64,000 nt of DNA from Stromatinia cepivora (taxonomy: Eukaryota; Ascomycota; Leotiomycetes; Helotiales; Sclerotiniaceae): the NCBI GenBank assembly GCA_014898415.1, contig RCTD01000011.1, positions 1,054,001 to 1,118,000 of the forward strand, written 5' to 3'. Both the position numbers and the translations under genes were made by a program. The first letter of the stretch is position 1; each line of letters begins with the position of its first letter. Below are positions 1-11,614 of this stretch, piece after piece. The notes under the pieces were generated by a model that saw nothing but the letters and a program-made list of their open reading frames with translations, had not been told where the DNA came from and did not search any database.

Positions 1-2954
1 CCGCACCACCATTCTCACCAGCTGCCCCAATACTTCCATTAATCCCGTTTAGATTGCTATCTGATTGCTCTCCATAGGACCACGGACTAATCATTGGAAA
101 AGACCAACCCCCATTTTGCGGGACCAGGCGTTCTTCCGCTGGAGGTATTTGATTTTGAGGAACGGCGTTTGGATTTCTCAATGTCTTAGTATATGTGTCT
201 GAGTGATATGGGGTTATATTCTGTTGGTGTTGTTCTGAAGAAGAAAAATAAAAGCCTGTGGCAGGGTGAGGCGTGTGTACATCGGAGTGTGAAGGGTAAG
301 ATTGGGGCTCTAGTTTTAGCTGAGAGATATGCCGAGGTTGATTGTGGTAATTTTCAGAGTGGTTTTGTGGATGTTGATAATTTAGATCGGGAAGATTTGT
401 GCGGTGTCCGTAAAAGGGAGGAGTTTGGTAAGGATCGTGTGCCGTTGGTTGTAAATTGTAGCTTTGTTGCATAGACATAGGAATATGCTTTGACTTGTAG
501 TTCAAGGGGATATGATCAAATGGTTGCATATCCGGTGGAATATTGGATTGTGGTTGTACCGGAGAATAAGGAGACACTTGGGATCTCGCAGAGTTTGCAG
601 GTGATATCGTAACTTGTGGATGTTGGGCCTGTGCGACATTAGTTTTGCATAGTCATCTCAAAGACGATCAATATTCATACCTCAGCAACCCTGTTACTAC
701 TTACCTGCCCCTCTGCGTTATAGTCTTCCTCGTCCGATTCATCACTTTCCGTATGTGGTTCTTCAATATTACAAGATGAAGCTCGTGATCTTTTGGTATA
801 CTTCGGGGCTCCACGCTGTGCCTTGTTGACATGCTCAGCAGCGACACGATTAACTTCTTGAAATATCGGGGCTGCCGGATGGCTCTCCGCTGCACCGTGA
901 TCTTCAAAGCTAGAAATAAATGATATTACATCGTTCATTAATTGGAGATCAGATTGTGCTTGTGGATCAAGAGGATGTTGAAGAATATTTGCAAAAAGGG
1001 TGACACACGCTTCAAGCGCGTAGTGAATAAAAATACTAAAGGGTTATGTCAGTATAAGCTGAATTTCGGCAAAAACTTCTACTTGCCGTAAAATATTTAC
1101 TTCCACTGGACTTGACAATCTTAAACAATCATTCAGCAAATCGATTGTTCTCCTTGCTGCATTAACACATATCGCGGCGCTAGCATATACTCGTGGGTTC
1201 AATTTAGGATCGAAGTTGCTTTGAGGTTTTTCACCATCCAGATCCAACGACCCTGGACCATAATACAATGATACTCGGTGAATGGTATTAAGACATTGAT
1301 AATAGCCCCACTGCATACAGACGGCTGTAACAATATGATTTTTATCGCATTTTAAAGGGTGACCTGGCCGAACTTCAATTGGGATTGTCTCACACCATTG
1401 TTGAAGTTCATCATCCAGCATCCCAACTATTTTTAATCTCTCCGTTTTGGATTTTGTAAATGACTTGGCAGAATACAATCTACTATAGATCCGACCCTGA
1501 AGTAAAGATAACATTGCATTATGGCGAAACGTAACAAATCTTCCATCGATGTTTTTCGGATATTGACTTTCAGGAGGTAAGTCAACTCCAATATCTTCAT
1601 CATGAATCACCGAAGGGCGACCCTGACGAACGACTACACCACGTTCGACCATGATAGCAATCCAGAAAACGTTACGTCTTTGCTCTATTTCAACATCACT
1701 AAGACCAGAATCAGACATGTTGCGATGAAGTCCAATGGCTTGTGCAAGTCGGATTGTTGCTGCTGATACTAAAGAACATGGGTATGCATCTGATAGTGTG
1801 TTCAGAATGAACGCCTACCATAAGGTTAATATATTCCGTAGAGTGAGAGTAAGAGTAAGAGGGAATTACTAATCCAGCCATCGCCTGCACAGCCACAAGA
1901 GAAGGTGGTCCGAACTGTAAGTCAACAAAAGTACTAGTTGCGTTCTGAAGCCATCCCCAACATGCCAAGGTTTCCAGCCCTCCGCACCTAGGAGAATTTG
2001 GACTTGGGGGTGAATTTGCAGGCAATTCTTCCTTACGTATAATCGAAGCAATAGCAAAACAGACATTGAGGCAGGCGTACCAAGCAGGGTCTTCTGAGCA
2101 TTTGACCGGGTATTGGCGTGAGTATCGTTCCATGAAAGTCTTCCGGTCGAACAGAGGGAACGAAGGTATCAGCCTATCAAAAATAACTGAGACCACAAGT
2201 TATGATTTTCCGTTGATAAGGAGTGGACGATGAACTTACATTCCAGAATTTGATCCGCAATTTCCCTGGGTGGAAGAGGTTTGTGTTTATTATCAGGCAT
2301 CGCATACCATAGCGACGCTGGAACGGAGTGTTGGTTCATTCTTATATGATTTGTAGCAGTTATATAGTTTGCAAACTCGTCGTCTCCAGTCATTTTACTG
2401 ATAAGTTGAAGGCCTTGTGGGGAAAATATAGAAAATCCAGAAGCGGCACCTGACGATGTTTAACCAGAGCATTATTGAGCGTGATCCAGAATTAACTCAC
2501 CCAAAAACTCTTCAGTTCCGTTATTACTTATATTTAGTGTAGAAAACTTTTCAAACATTGCAGCTTGATCATTTATCTCTTCTGATGGCTGTCTGTCAGT
2601 GCCAAAAGCATCCATGCTAAGTCCCGAATTTATCATGACATGCTCCATACGTTTCAATCTAGCTTCCAAGAGAGAAATATTATTATCACTATAAATCAAT
2701 TAGATGCGCTGGTTATTGATTGAATTGCTTCGTACTTCTTTTTCTCCCTCTTCTTCCGTACCTTGGCCGTGACGGTACAATTCATCTCCCGTCCCTGGCA
2801 GCGATTGCATTTTCCTTCTTGATCCCATTCGCATTTGATCTGATGGTCATAAGTAAATTTATAGAGGAAAAACAAAGGCGCCTTTGATATTGAATACCTT
2901 CATTCGTTTGCATGCATCACATGCAGTTCCTGTATTGCCATCAGCCGGCGCTGC
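1..2954 (-). CDS. Zn2Cys6 fungal transcription factor (partial)
   Basis: Nuclear DNA-binding regulator, target unknown. Eight exons can be joined with consistent phase on the minus strand: 2953-2898, 2839-2736, 2688-2501, 2449-2240, 2186-1870, 1814-1087, 1035-705, 628-1, giving about 853 residues with the frame still open at the left edge. The first exons carry the binuclear zinc cluster CDACKRMKIKC...CNRC...C (C-x2-C-x6-C-x7-C-x2-C-x6-C), then a basic stretch and a short coiled coil (SLLEARLKRMEHVM). The middle homology region follows (FDRLIPSFPLFDRKTF, then AATIRLAQAIGLHR and QGRPSVIHDEDIGVDLP), as in the fungal-specific transcription factor domain. The last exon is rich in Q, P, H, Y and S, an activation-type tail. 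The intron 1086-1036 fits only as GC-AG. The last intron may start at 704 (GTAAGT, chosen) or 680. The start codon is unresolved: the frame closes at a TAA just upstream of 2954, so a further 5' exon is needed; an ATG at 3018 is one candidate. Confidence 0.88.
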
Positions 2955-3902
2955 TTAAAGTATGCAACGAATAGATATTCATCGGAGACGAACTATGTCG
3001 GGGTGTTCTGCTGTCCATAGCCGTGTGATTCAGATGCTCCAAGAGTGGAAGATCAATTCAGGGAATATTTGTAGATCTCAGGTCTGGCCTTGTTTCAGAA
3101 TGATGTTGACCCTTTTCGAGTCGGTTGCTTCGAAAAGTCTTAAAACAATAGAAGTAATAGGAGGAAATGCCGAAAAATGAAGAATGATTGCAAACTTCAA
3201 TTGAGCAAGTAAAGGAAGGTATCGCGGTAGAGGTCATGGATAGTATCAAAGAGCACCCGAAGAGACTTACTCCTGCTTGAGGCTGAGTAAAGGCACAATT
3301 TGGCACCTCGGAGCTAGATAAGGTAATTATAGCATTACTAGATAGGTAGCTAGCTAAAGCAAAATATATTGATTTAAAAGGATATGAGGAATTAGGTGGC
3401 AATATTGTTCATTGTCATACAAATCTAGATTTCACCAGACAAATCTATTGATACTTGTAGTTGGAAGATCAAAATAGAGTTTTCCTCAACTCCCCATTAT
3501 AAGCTAACACGTTTCAATAGTCCTAAGCGAAATTATGCCTACTATAGATAATTACAAGGGGCTGAGGGTTATTTTATCAGAGTTAAGTTCTTTTTCAAAC
3601 AATATAAAAAAAAAGCTATCGTAAGTTACTTAAGTATTAATAAGGAGTACACCCAATGTATGTAGATCAGAAATACTTGAGCAGACACCCAGAAAGTACC
3701 GAAAAGCTGACCCGCTAATGCGCGAAAGAAGCTAGGTTAAACTGCACCAAAGTTTTCATCCGTCCAGAATTTCAGAACAACTTTATAGTGTATAAGCTCA
3801 AAAAATAAAAGTTGGGGAAGCTGAGCGGTGTATATGATTGGAAGAATTAGTAAAGTGGATTCTTTTAGAAAGTTTTATCATCCACTTTTAGCTTATACAG
3901 TA
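2955..3902. other. Upstream region of the regulator, no gene seen
   Basis: Composition is normal up to about 3540 and then turns AT-rich towards the transposon. Short open frames here have no domain, codon pattern or splice context that I can support. It should hold the missing 5' exon, the 5' leader and the promoter of the Zn2Cys6 gene. Confidence 0.5.
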
Positions 3903-3944
3903 ACCGATTTCCCTACATCGTGCACGACCCCATATCTTGCACGC
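3903..3944 (+). repeat. Fot1-like copy 1, left terminal inverted repeat
   Basis: 42 bp beginning ACCGATTTCCCTACATCG and ending in CTTGCACGC. It matches the reverse complement of 13500-13541 except at one C/T position, and the ends of the second copy at 44924 and 47109 except at one or two transitions. It is preceded by TA. Confidence 0.95.
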
Positions 3945-3973
3945 ACTTTTAATTTTATAAAATATCAACCATT

Positions 3974-4445
3974 ATAGACAAATATAACGACGATATATCT
4001 TCAAAGATCTGTATAAAGTTTATATTAGCTCAAATTAAAAGGAAAAAGTATTCTAAATATACTCAAATAGCAAATTTCTTCAAAATCAATCGTTCAATAC
4101 TCTCTCGACATTATAAAAGCAAAACCACTTTCTACAATATCACATATATTGAAACTCATCAATCTTTTTCAAAAAAATAAAAAAAAGCTTTAATCAATCA
4201 AATTAACAAATTGATATAAAGATCTATACTCTTTATAAACTATATAATCAAAGATCTTGCAGAAGAAATTATAGACTATTTTCTAAAGAAAAACTGAACA
4301 ACAAATTTCATGAAAAAGTATAAAATATATTTTCAAAATCGGTATCTTCGATATATTGATAATTTGTATATAAAAGTTGATAATGTTATTGTATTTAAAT
4401 ATTTTTATAATTTGATTTGAATTATTTTATATTATTATTGAATTT
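3974..4445 (+). pseudogene. Fot1-like transposase, N-terminal remnant
   Basis: The plus frame reads through a degraded CENP-B/pogo-type DNA-binding region. A piece like KYSKYTQIANFFKINRSILS (first helix-turn-helix) is followed by a second segment with QSF and ALINQINKL, and then a YLRYIDN segment. The probable start codon is mutated to ATA at 3974. The frame is cut by the Copia insertion after 4445 and resumes at 11615. Stops are present, so no protein is expected. Confidence 0.7.
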
Positions 4446-4611
4446 TGTTGGAAATGAGGCCATCATAGGATTAGAATTGAGGTCACAAGACCACAATGAT
4501 GCACAGATCATATTTGGGGATAATCTCAATTCTATTTCTATTAGAATTATAGATCCTTAATTCAACTTATATAGTCAATAATACTACTATTTCCTATATC
4601 AAAAGTTAATA
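4446..4611 (+). repeat. Copia copy 1, 5' LTR
   Basis: 166 bp, starting TGTTGGAAATGAGG and ending AGTTAATA (CA decayed to TA). It differs from the 3' LTR by transitions only, at the sites I compared. The bases that follow (GGTTATAAGATCCGG from 4612) are the expected place of the tRNA primer-binding site, but decay prevents naming the tRNA. Confidence 0.92.
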
Positions 4612-5014
4612 GGTTATAAGATCCGGTTGTATAGTAGTGATTAGAAAACAAAGCAAATCGAGAAAGGATTAGTATAGCTAGTAGGAATGGAACAGAGTGA
4701 AAATCAGAGTTTTTATACAGTACTATCGAAATAGAGTTGAAATATGATAATATAGTTTATAATTTATAATATTACAGGTTAGAATGGAGAGCAATCTGTA
4801 TAATACTGATACAGAATTATAGTAAAGGTGAAGAGCAAGTTTGTATAATTATAAGAAAATATATTATAATATAATCTTACGAATTCTTTTATTATTTTAT
4901 TTTTATATTTTTTTATTATTTTGAATTTATTTGTTGTATATCCTTTTTTTTAAAATCGTTTTAAAAATCTGAAGATTATTTTCAATATTTATCAAATAGT
5001 AAGAAACTTTTATA

Positions 5015-5990
5015 ATGTCGGAATCAAACAATCCTTTGAAATTCAATCAAAATAATTATAAGTGATGGTTCAGACAAACAAAGATACAATTGAGAGGGAA
5101 AGGATAGTTTTATACAATTGATCAAATATTAGATGAATATATGCAGATTGTAGGATTCAATACAGTATCTACCTACGAGATCAATAGTTGTATATGTTAT
5201 AATGTCGAATTGAAATCGGAATATTTAAAGGACAAAGCGAATATATTATTGTATATTTGTATAACATTTAATAATGATAATGAAGCCTTTATCGACGAAT
5301 ATTCAATAGTATATATATTTTGGAGATATTTTAAATCAAAATATACCAGAGTCAATGTAGTTATAGTCAATATGTATATGACGATGATCCAGAACTTCAA
5401 ATTCCAATCCAATATTTATTCTGATATAATCATTATCAAAGTTTGGGATAAATTGAAAGAGTATAGAAGAAAATTAGGAGTTGCAAATGAAAGCTATCGA
5501 TCAGTATATCAAGATACTGTTTTGTTTTTGGTTTTAATATATAATCTTCCAATCGATTATCAAGGAGTAGTGGATATATTGGATATCCAAATCAGTTTTA
5601 ATATCGATGATAAGATCAAGTATTTATAGGTTAAAGAACTTCGTTTTAAGGATGGATCAGAGCTAGTACAAATTGCGAAAGGATCTAGGTATACTTTTCG
5701 ATATCAAGAATCAAATTTCGAGATTTCAAATAATGTTTGTGATTTATATCAAAGGGAAGATTATTATATACGAGACTATCTATATTTAATACGAACTAAT
5801 AAACTACTTTGTAGTTATCTTTATTATCAAAAAAAAAGGGGATTATTGAATCCGAAGAAGGTCTATTTCAACAAAAAAGACTAAGTATATCTTGTTAATA
5901 ATATCTTTGAATCAGACTCCGATATTAAGGATATAATAGAAAAAAATTACAATTTGATAAAGGAAACTATTAATAAGGCTTCCCTTAGCA
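5015..5990 (+). pseudogene. Copia copy 1 gag remnant
   Basis: The ATG at 5015 opens a frame (MSESNNPLKFNQNNYK...) typical of a Copia gag N-terminus. It is broken near 5064 and 5100 by stops, with the longest clean piece at 5141-5629. Around 5757-5830 a tyrosine/cysteine-rich stretch occupies the place of a zinc knuckle but has lost the full CCHC pattern. The same segment, with different stops, appears in copy 3 (57906-58394) and copy 2 (50789-51025, minus). Confidence 0.8.
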
Positions 5991-6430
5991 AATGATATAC
6001 CGATATAAGCGTTTCTTTATATATATCTGATCAATCTTTATTATTCAAATTAATAAAATCTATTGCTAAATAAAGGATAAAGGTTGATGGGGGAGTAATA
6101 TATTATCGTTATTAGGGTTTAATGGATATAGTATACGAAGATGATTCTAAAATACTATTTTCAAATGTGTTATATATACTAGGGCTAGAAATAAATTTAT
6201 TATTAGGAAAAAGGATTTGCGAAATAGGATTGTAAAGGGAATTCAATTTTTATTATATATATTTCAAGAAGGATAATAAGAAAGTCATCTATATTAGAAT
6301 GTAAGACGGAATGTATATGGTTTTATATATAATCAAAGGATATAAGGATACAATTCTTTGTTCTAATGTATATTAAAATGATCAGGAAAAAGGTTTCTTT
6401 TCAAAGATAATCGATGGCATTAAAGGTATC

Positions 6431-6580
6431 TGTCACGAGATACATGTGATCGCGTACGATCGGACTAGTACGGTACTAAGCTCCGAGCCGATTATATATA
6501 TAGCTTTGTAGCACACTTTCTTTAGTTTTATAGCTTTTAATTCTAAGGTTGATTTTTAAATGCTCATTGGGTTCGTTATA
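6431..6580 (+). repeat. Gag-only element, 5' LTR
   Basis: 150 bp starting TGTCACGAGATACATGTG and ending GGGTTCGTTATA (TCACA decayed). It keeps GC-rich stretches such as GATCGCGTACGATCGG that became TA-rich in the 3' LTR. Confidence 0.9.
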
Positions 6581-6771
6581 TTATTAAAAGCTTTTCCAGA
6601 TAAGAAATGGAATAATATATGTTTATACTTATATATATTTCGTATATTCCTGTTTTAGGTATATATTTATGCTTATTCGCTTGTATATAGATTTTCTTGA
6701 TATTATTCGAAGGTATTGTCTTTTTTCTTATCCTTAATTTCTAAGCTATAGATTATAATTCGATAAACCTC

Positions 6772-7890
6772 GTGATTGCAGAACTTCATGGTGAAGTGAT
6801 TCATCAACGGGATGAAATCTTGTTTCTACGCTCCCTGATTTTCGAATGCATTCTGGCTGCTTATACTCCTTCTCATCCGAAACCCTCTCTCCCTGATCCT
6901 GAAAAGTTCAATGGTAGTTCTCAAAAGTTCGATACCTGGCTTCCTTCGATTCGAACGAAACTATAAGTAGACGGTACTACAATTAACAATTTTACAGCTC
7001 AATTTTATTATGTTTATCTCAATCTCGAATCTCATGTACAAATTATAATACTATCTCAACTTTCTTTTTTTGATCAAAACATTCCTTTAGATTATACAAT
7101 GATCCTAAATCAACTCATATGTGTTTATAACAATCCGAATAAAGTCCAAGAAGCCGAAGATAAGTTATTTACTTTCAAACAAAGAATCGATTCTTTATAT
7201 ATCTATATTGCAAAATTCGAAAGAACTTTTTATAAAGCCAAAGATCAGAATTGATCCGATTTGAATAAAATCTCAACTTTTCATAATGAATTCAATATTA
7301 CTTTTAGAAATCATCTTTCTCAATAACTTTCTCTTCCCTGTTCTTATCCCGATTTTATTCAGGTTATATAACAATTAGCTACTCGTACAACGAATGGATT
7401 CCTTGTATCATTCTATTCTAGTAAGTCTAGAGCCCTATATATATTGCAGAATCCATCCCACTCTCGGAATCACGACCCAATGGACATTAGCAATCTTAAT
7501 GTTATTGATGCCCTTAACCCTTTTGATGCCCAACCGGACAAATCTAATCATACTTTGATTCTATTTTGTGTACAAATATCTAAGTTTTCTTCTTTTAAAA
7601 GAACTTTTTTATATAAACAAAATAAATATATACAATGTGGAAGTAATTTTTATTGAATATAAATTTGTTTATTAAATTTATATCAAAGAATTCGAAATCA
7701 ATAAGAGCCTGTTCCGGTTATTACATTGATTATTAAACCCGAAAATGACGATGATAAGGATCTAGAAGAGGTAATCAATAACCGATATTTTGAAGATCGC
7801 TTGGAGGAGGTATATGGTACAATGGATGTGTATTTGTTGGTTGTGATGCAATCTATGTATCAGGAATTTTTATCAAAAGAAGATTAATGA
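6772..7890 (+). pseudogene. Gag of the small LTR element, broken
   Basis: The plus frame reads a retrotransposon gag with a short coiled coil (LHGEVIHQRDEILFLRS), then the characteristic PDPEKFNGSSQKFDTWL segment and an alpha-helical capsid-like region to about 7410. PMDISNLNVID and a degraded zinc knuckle (YIQCGSNF near 7630) follow. After a stop the C-terminal acidic part (ENDDDKDLEEVINNRYFEDR) runs to a TAA at about 7887. Internal stops near 6964, 7254, 7324 and 7369 break it. The layout resembles Gypsy-type gag more than the gag of the host Copia, so its partner is probably a different family. Confidence 0.75.
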
Positions 7891-7942
7891 TTATTTTATA
7901 CTTAAATCATTCATTTAAAATAAATTTGAGGTGAACTCTTCA

Positions 7943-7953
7943 GAAAGGGGGGG
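7943..7953 (+). promoter_or_regulatory. Polypurine tract of the gag-only element
   Basis: GAAAGGGGGGG ends three bases before the 3' LTR, the expected place for the plus-strand primer. It survived RIP because it contains no CpA context on this strand. Confidence 0.75.
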
Positions 7954-7956
7954 TAG

Positions 7957-8106
7957 TATCATAAAATATATATAATTGTGTATAATCGGATTAATACAGT
8001 ATTAAACTCCGAGTCGATTATATATATAACTTTGTAGCACACTTTTTTTAGTTTTGTAGCTTTTAATTCTAAGGTTGATCTCTAAACGCTCGTTGGGTTC
8101 GTCACA
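7957..8106 (+). repeat. Gag-only element, 3' LTR
   Basis: 150 bp, starting TATCATAAAATATATA (TGTCACGAGATACATG decayed) and ending GGGTTCGTCACA. It is followed by the target duplication GTATC. Confidence 0.9.
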
Positions 8107-11100
8107 GTATCGATAATGAATTAATATTCAAAGAGAAAAAGAGATATTTATTATAGCATTGAAGATTTAATCATTTAGATTCAGATAAGATCAAGAATCT
8201 ATATAAGGTATCCAATATAACCAAGTTAATAAAGGTCCCAATTGAATTAAATATTTACAAAATGTATATACTCACCAAAATGATCAATTATATTCCAAAG
8301 CAATTGAATCTGTATAAATCAAAGAGATTCGAATTTATATATTTCGATATTGCAGGATTATTCTCAAAATCGATTTGAAGGAATCGTTATTTTATATTGA
8401 TTATTGATAGTTGTATAAGAATAAATTGGATTATATCATTTAAACAAAAAGATGATACAATTCAAACATTGAAAATTTAGAAAAAGGAGATGGAATTAGT
8501 TATTGGAGAAAAGATTATTGTAGTTAGGATTGATAATATATTGGAATTTCTATAAGTTATTTATAAATGATTATCGGGTATATAATCTGAAGTTATAATA
8601 ATTGTTTCTTTATATCAAAATGGATCTGCAGAATAGAATATAAGGATTGTAAAGGTAGATATGAAAGCAATACTAAAAGAAGCTGGATTATTATTAGAAT
8701 TTTGGGACGAAGTTATAGAATATGATGTTTATATCAGGAATCGTATTAGTATTGATTCTGATATGAATGGAATAAATCGATCTTTTATAAAAGCTTTTAT
8801 AGATATAATATTAGATATAAAGATATATAAAATCTAAGAAAGCAAATGTTATATTTATATTAATCCTAAGATTATTTTGAAAAGGCAAAGATATAATAAG
8901 TTGCGGGATATTTCGAGAGTCGATATATTCCTAAAGTATTCAAAAGTTATGAATAAATATATTAAAGTGTATTTTCCAGAATTAGGTTATATATTTCGAT
9001 CAAATAAAGTAATTATAAATGAATTTCATTGAGAAGGAGATTTGGATCTTAAATTAAGAAATTGTGAATCAGATTTATAAGGAATAAAGAATATAGAATC
9101 AAATCGAAAACCTTATAATAGATTAACAATAAACAAAATATCTTTTCTATTCTCAATATCAAATATAATATCTGTATTACCTTCATTTCAAACATTCTCT
9201 TCAGCAAATATTATACCGAATTCAATGATTATACCAAATACTTCAATTATTGAATTGAAACCAAATAAATTAGATATATTAATACCAATATACAATAAAA
9301 ATAAAAATAATAATATCTAGAAAATAAATCAAGAATCTTCTTCTAAGAATACTTCAATTATCGAATCTATCATTTCAAAGAATCCAATTTAAAAGTCAAT
9401 TTCTGCAAACCCTGAATTTGTATTAGAAGCAAAATTTAAAACTATCTTAAATTTTGCTGATAAATCTATTTCAATAGAATCAAAAAGCGAAGTAAATTTA
9501 TAATTATTTGAAATCGAATAAGAAAATGAAATAGATTTTGAAAATAAATCCCCAAAGTATCTAATACAAAAACGGAAAAGAAATATAGAACAAGATTCTA
9601 AAGAAGAATGGGAAAGTAAGATTATAAAGGCGTTGATTGCGATATCTATACAGGCCAAAACTCAAGAAAGTATAGAATATGTTATGATTATAATTCCAAT
9701 CATTTATAAGATGGACCTTTATATCAAAGATAAGATCGTTTCAGATTTCACAATTTCGTTGATAAATATAAACAATACAAAAGGTATAGTATATCTGGCC
9801 GAAAAAGTTCTGGGAATCAAAATATTAAGAACTTATAAAGAAGCAATATCGGATTGAAAATACTTTGAAAAATGGAAGAAAGTTATTCAAAAGGAAATCA
9901 TATCTTTAATTCAAAATGGTATTTGAAAAGAATATATATTTTTTAAAGAAAATAATCTGGTTTCAATGAAATAGGTATTTATAGTTAAGATCAAAAATAA
10001 CAAAGTAGAACGATTCAAAGTAAGATTAATGATTCGAAGGTTCAATTAGATATTAGAAAAGAATTATAATGAAATATTTGTATCAACAATGAAGTTAAAT
10101 ATATTCAGATTATTCTTAATTATTATTGTAAAAGAAAACTTGGAATATTTATATTTCAATATCAAAAACATTTTTACCGAATTGTATTTGAAGAAAAAAA
10201 TCTACCTCGAATTACCCCAAGGTATCAAAATCAAAAAGGGATATGTATTACAAGTTTTACAAAGTCTATATAGGTTGAAGTAAGCTGGAAGGGATTGGAG
10301 TTTATTATTAAAGAAAGAGCTTTTAAGTATAGATTTTGTATAAAGTTTGACGGATCTATATCTATATATATTCAAAGATCGTAATATAATATTATTGGTA
10401 TATATCGACGATATCATTATTGCATTATATATATCATCGCAAATCATTTGATTCGATGAAAAGCTATCAGTCTGTTTTAACATCAAGAATCTAAAAGAGA
10501 TTAGTAAAATCCTAAATATTAGAATCATTTGCAATAGAAAAGTATATACATTAATTATAGATCAAAAAGAATATCTCGATGCTATATTAATTAAATATAA
10601 TATTATATATAAACAATATCAAATCAAGAAACTACTAATAATGGATTATACCTATTTCCGACCAGTAATTGATGATGATGAACTAATAGATATGAATGAA
10701 TATCAATAACGAATAGGAAATGTGATTCATCTAATAGTATACACCCAATTAGATATAGTATTCTTAATTGAAAGACTTTCACAATTTATGACAAAACCAG
10801 CAAAACATCATATTATAGTTTTGAAGAATCTGATACGATATTTATAATCAACAATCAAACAGAAGTTATGGTTCAGATCAAAGGGAGTACAATCTGATAT
10901 CTATAAAGAATATAATATATTTGATAATACAATAAAGGTATATACAAATACAAATTGGGTTAATAACAAATATAACCGAAAAAGTGTTTCAAAGAGAGTT
11001 GTGATATTCTATAGAAATTTTATATCGTGGGTTAACAAGAAACAAATGTTTGTGGTTATCTTTAATACGGAATTGGAATATATTGCAATAATAATATTCA

Positions 11101-11443
11101 TTAAACAAAAAAGATAAATTATACAAATACTTAAAAACTTATTTAGATCAAGTTATATTGGAAAGAACGAAGATATGGTTCAAATGTTTAATAATAATTA
11201 AAATGTTTTAGTTTTAATTAAGAATCTATATTTATATAAACGATTCAAATATATAGATATCAATTATCATTTCATCAAGAATTTGATAGAAAAGGAGAAA
11301 ATCGCTACTAATTATATCAATATATACAATATAATTGCCAACAGAATAACAAAGCCTTATACAAAGATTGCTTTCGAAAGATTCAAGAAAATGTTAGGAT
11401 TAGTAGCCTAGAAGGATCGAATAGGATATCTTCAATAAAGGAA

Positions 11444-11609
11444 TATTGGAAATGAAGCCATCATAGGATTAGAATTGAAATCACAAGACCACAATGATGC
11501 ACAGACCATATTTGGGGATAACCTCAATTCTACTTCTACTAGAATTATAGATCCTTAGTTCAACCTATATAGTCAACAATACTACTATTTCCTGCACCAA
11601 AAGTTAACA
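11444..11609 (+). repeat. Copia copy 1, 3' LTR
   Basis: 166 bp, from TATTGGAAATGAAGCC to AAAAGTTAACA, followed by AATTT. It is aligned without gaps to the 5' LTR. Confidence 0.92.
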
Positions 11610-11614
11610 AATTT

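Larger units (their letters stand above)
6431..8106 (+). mobile_element. Small gag-only LTR retrotransposon nested in Copia
   Basis: A 1676-bp element with two direct 150-bp LTRs (6431-6580 and 7957-8106), TG...CA type ends and a perfect 5-bp target duplication GTATC (6426-6430 and 8107-8111). The empty Copia target (GGTATCGATAA) is seen in copy 3 near 59190. A polypurine tract lies immediately before the 3' LTR. The interior has room only for a gag-like frame; no protease, integrase or RT is seen. This is the structure of non-autonomous elements that keep gag and borrow the enzymes of a partner. The 5' LTR is much less RIP-decayed than the 3' LTR. Confidence 0.88.
5991..11443 (+). pseudogene. 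Copia copy 1 pol remnant (protease, integrase, RT, RNase H)
   Basis: A decayed pol interrupted by the insert at 6431-8106. The region after gag has a protease-like segment (DISVSLYISD near 6001) and a gag-pre-integrase segment (INLLLGKRICEI). After the insert comes an integrase core (NRYFILIID near 8380). A reverse transcriptase follows with LYFNIKNIFTELYLKK near 10150 and the catalytic VYIDDII at about 10398-10418. RNase H has YTNTNW near 10940. Stops are frequent and nearly all could arise from Q or W codons by C-to-T/G-to-A changes. Confidence 0.85.
4446..11609 (+). mobile_element. Copia-type LTR retrotransposon, copy 1
   Basis: A complete but mutated Ty1/copia element of 7164 bp (5488 bp without the gag-only insert at 6431-8106 and one copy of its duplication). 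It has 166-bp LTRs with TG...CA ends and a perfect 5-bp target duplication AATTT (4441-4445 and 11610-11614). The order is gag, protease, integrase, reverse transcriptase, RNase H, the Copia order (integrase before RT). Two further copies of the same family lie at 44181-51784 (minus) and from 57216 (plus). Every domain has stops. It interrupts the Fot1 transposase; the uninterrupted target can be read in the second Fot1 copy near 46570. Confidence 0.92.

Noticed and set aside
193..474. 93-codon plus-strand frame at the left edge
   Set aside because: It is antisense to the long Q/P/H/Y-rich last exon of the Zn2Cys6 gene, which is open for over 600 nt and joined by a good splice site.
2991..3018. 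ATG at 3018 as first exon of the Zn2Cys6 gene
   Set aside because: The only in-phase donor would give an intron of about 37 nt, shorter than all others here; kept only as a candidate, not used in the model.
3058..3402. 114-codon minus-strand frame upstream of the Zn2Cys6 gene
   Set aside because: No domain, no splice link to the zinc-cluster exon in the right phase, and composition like a leader region.
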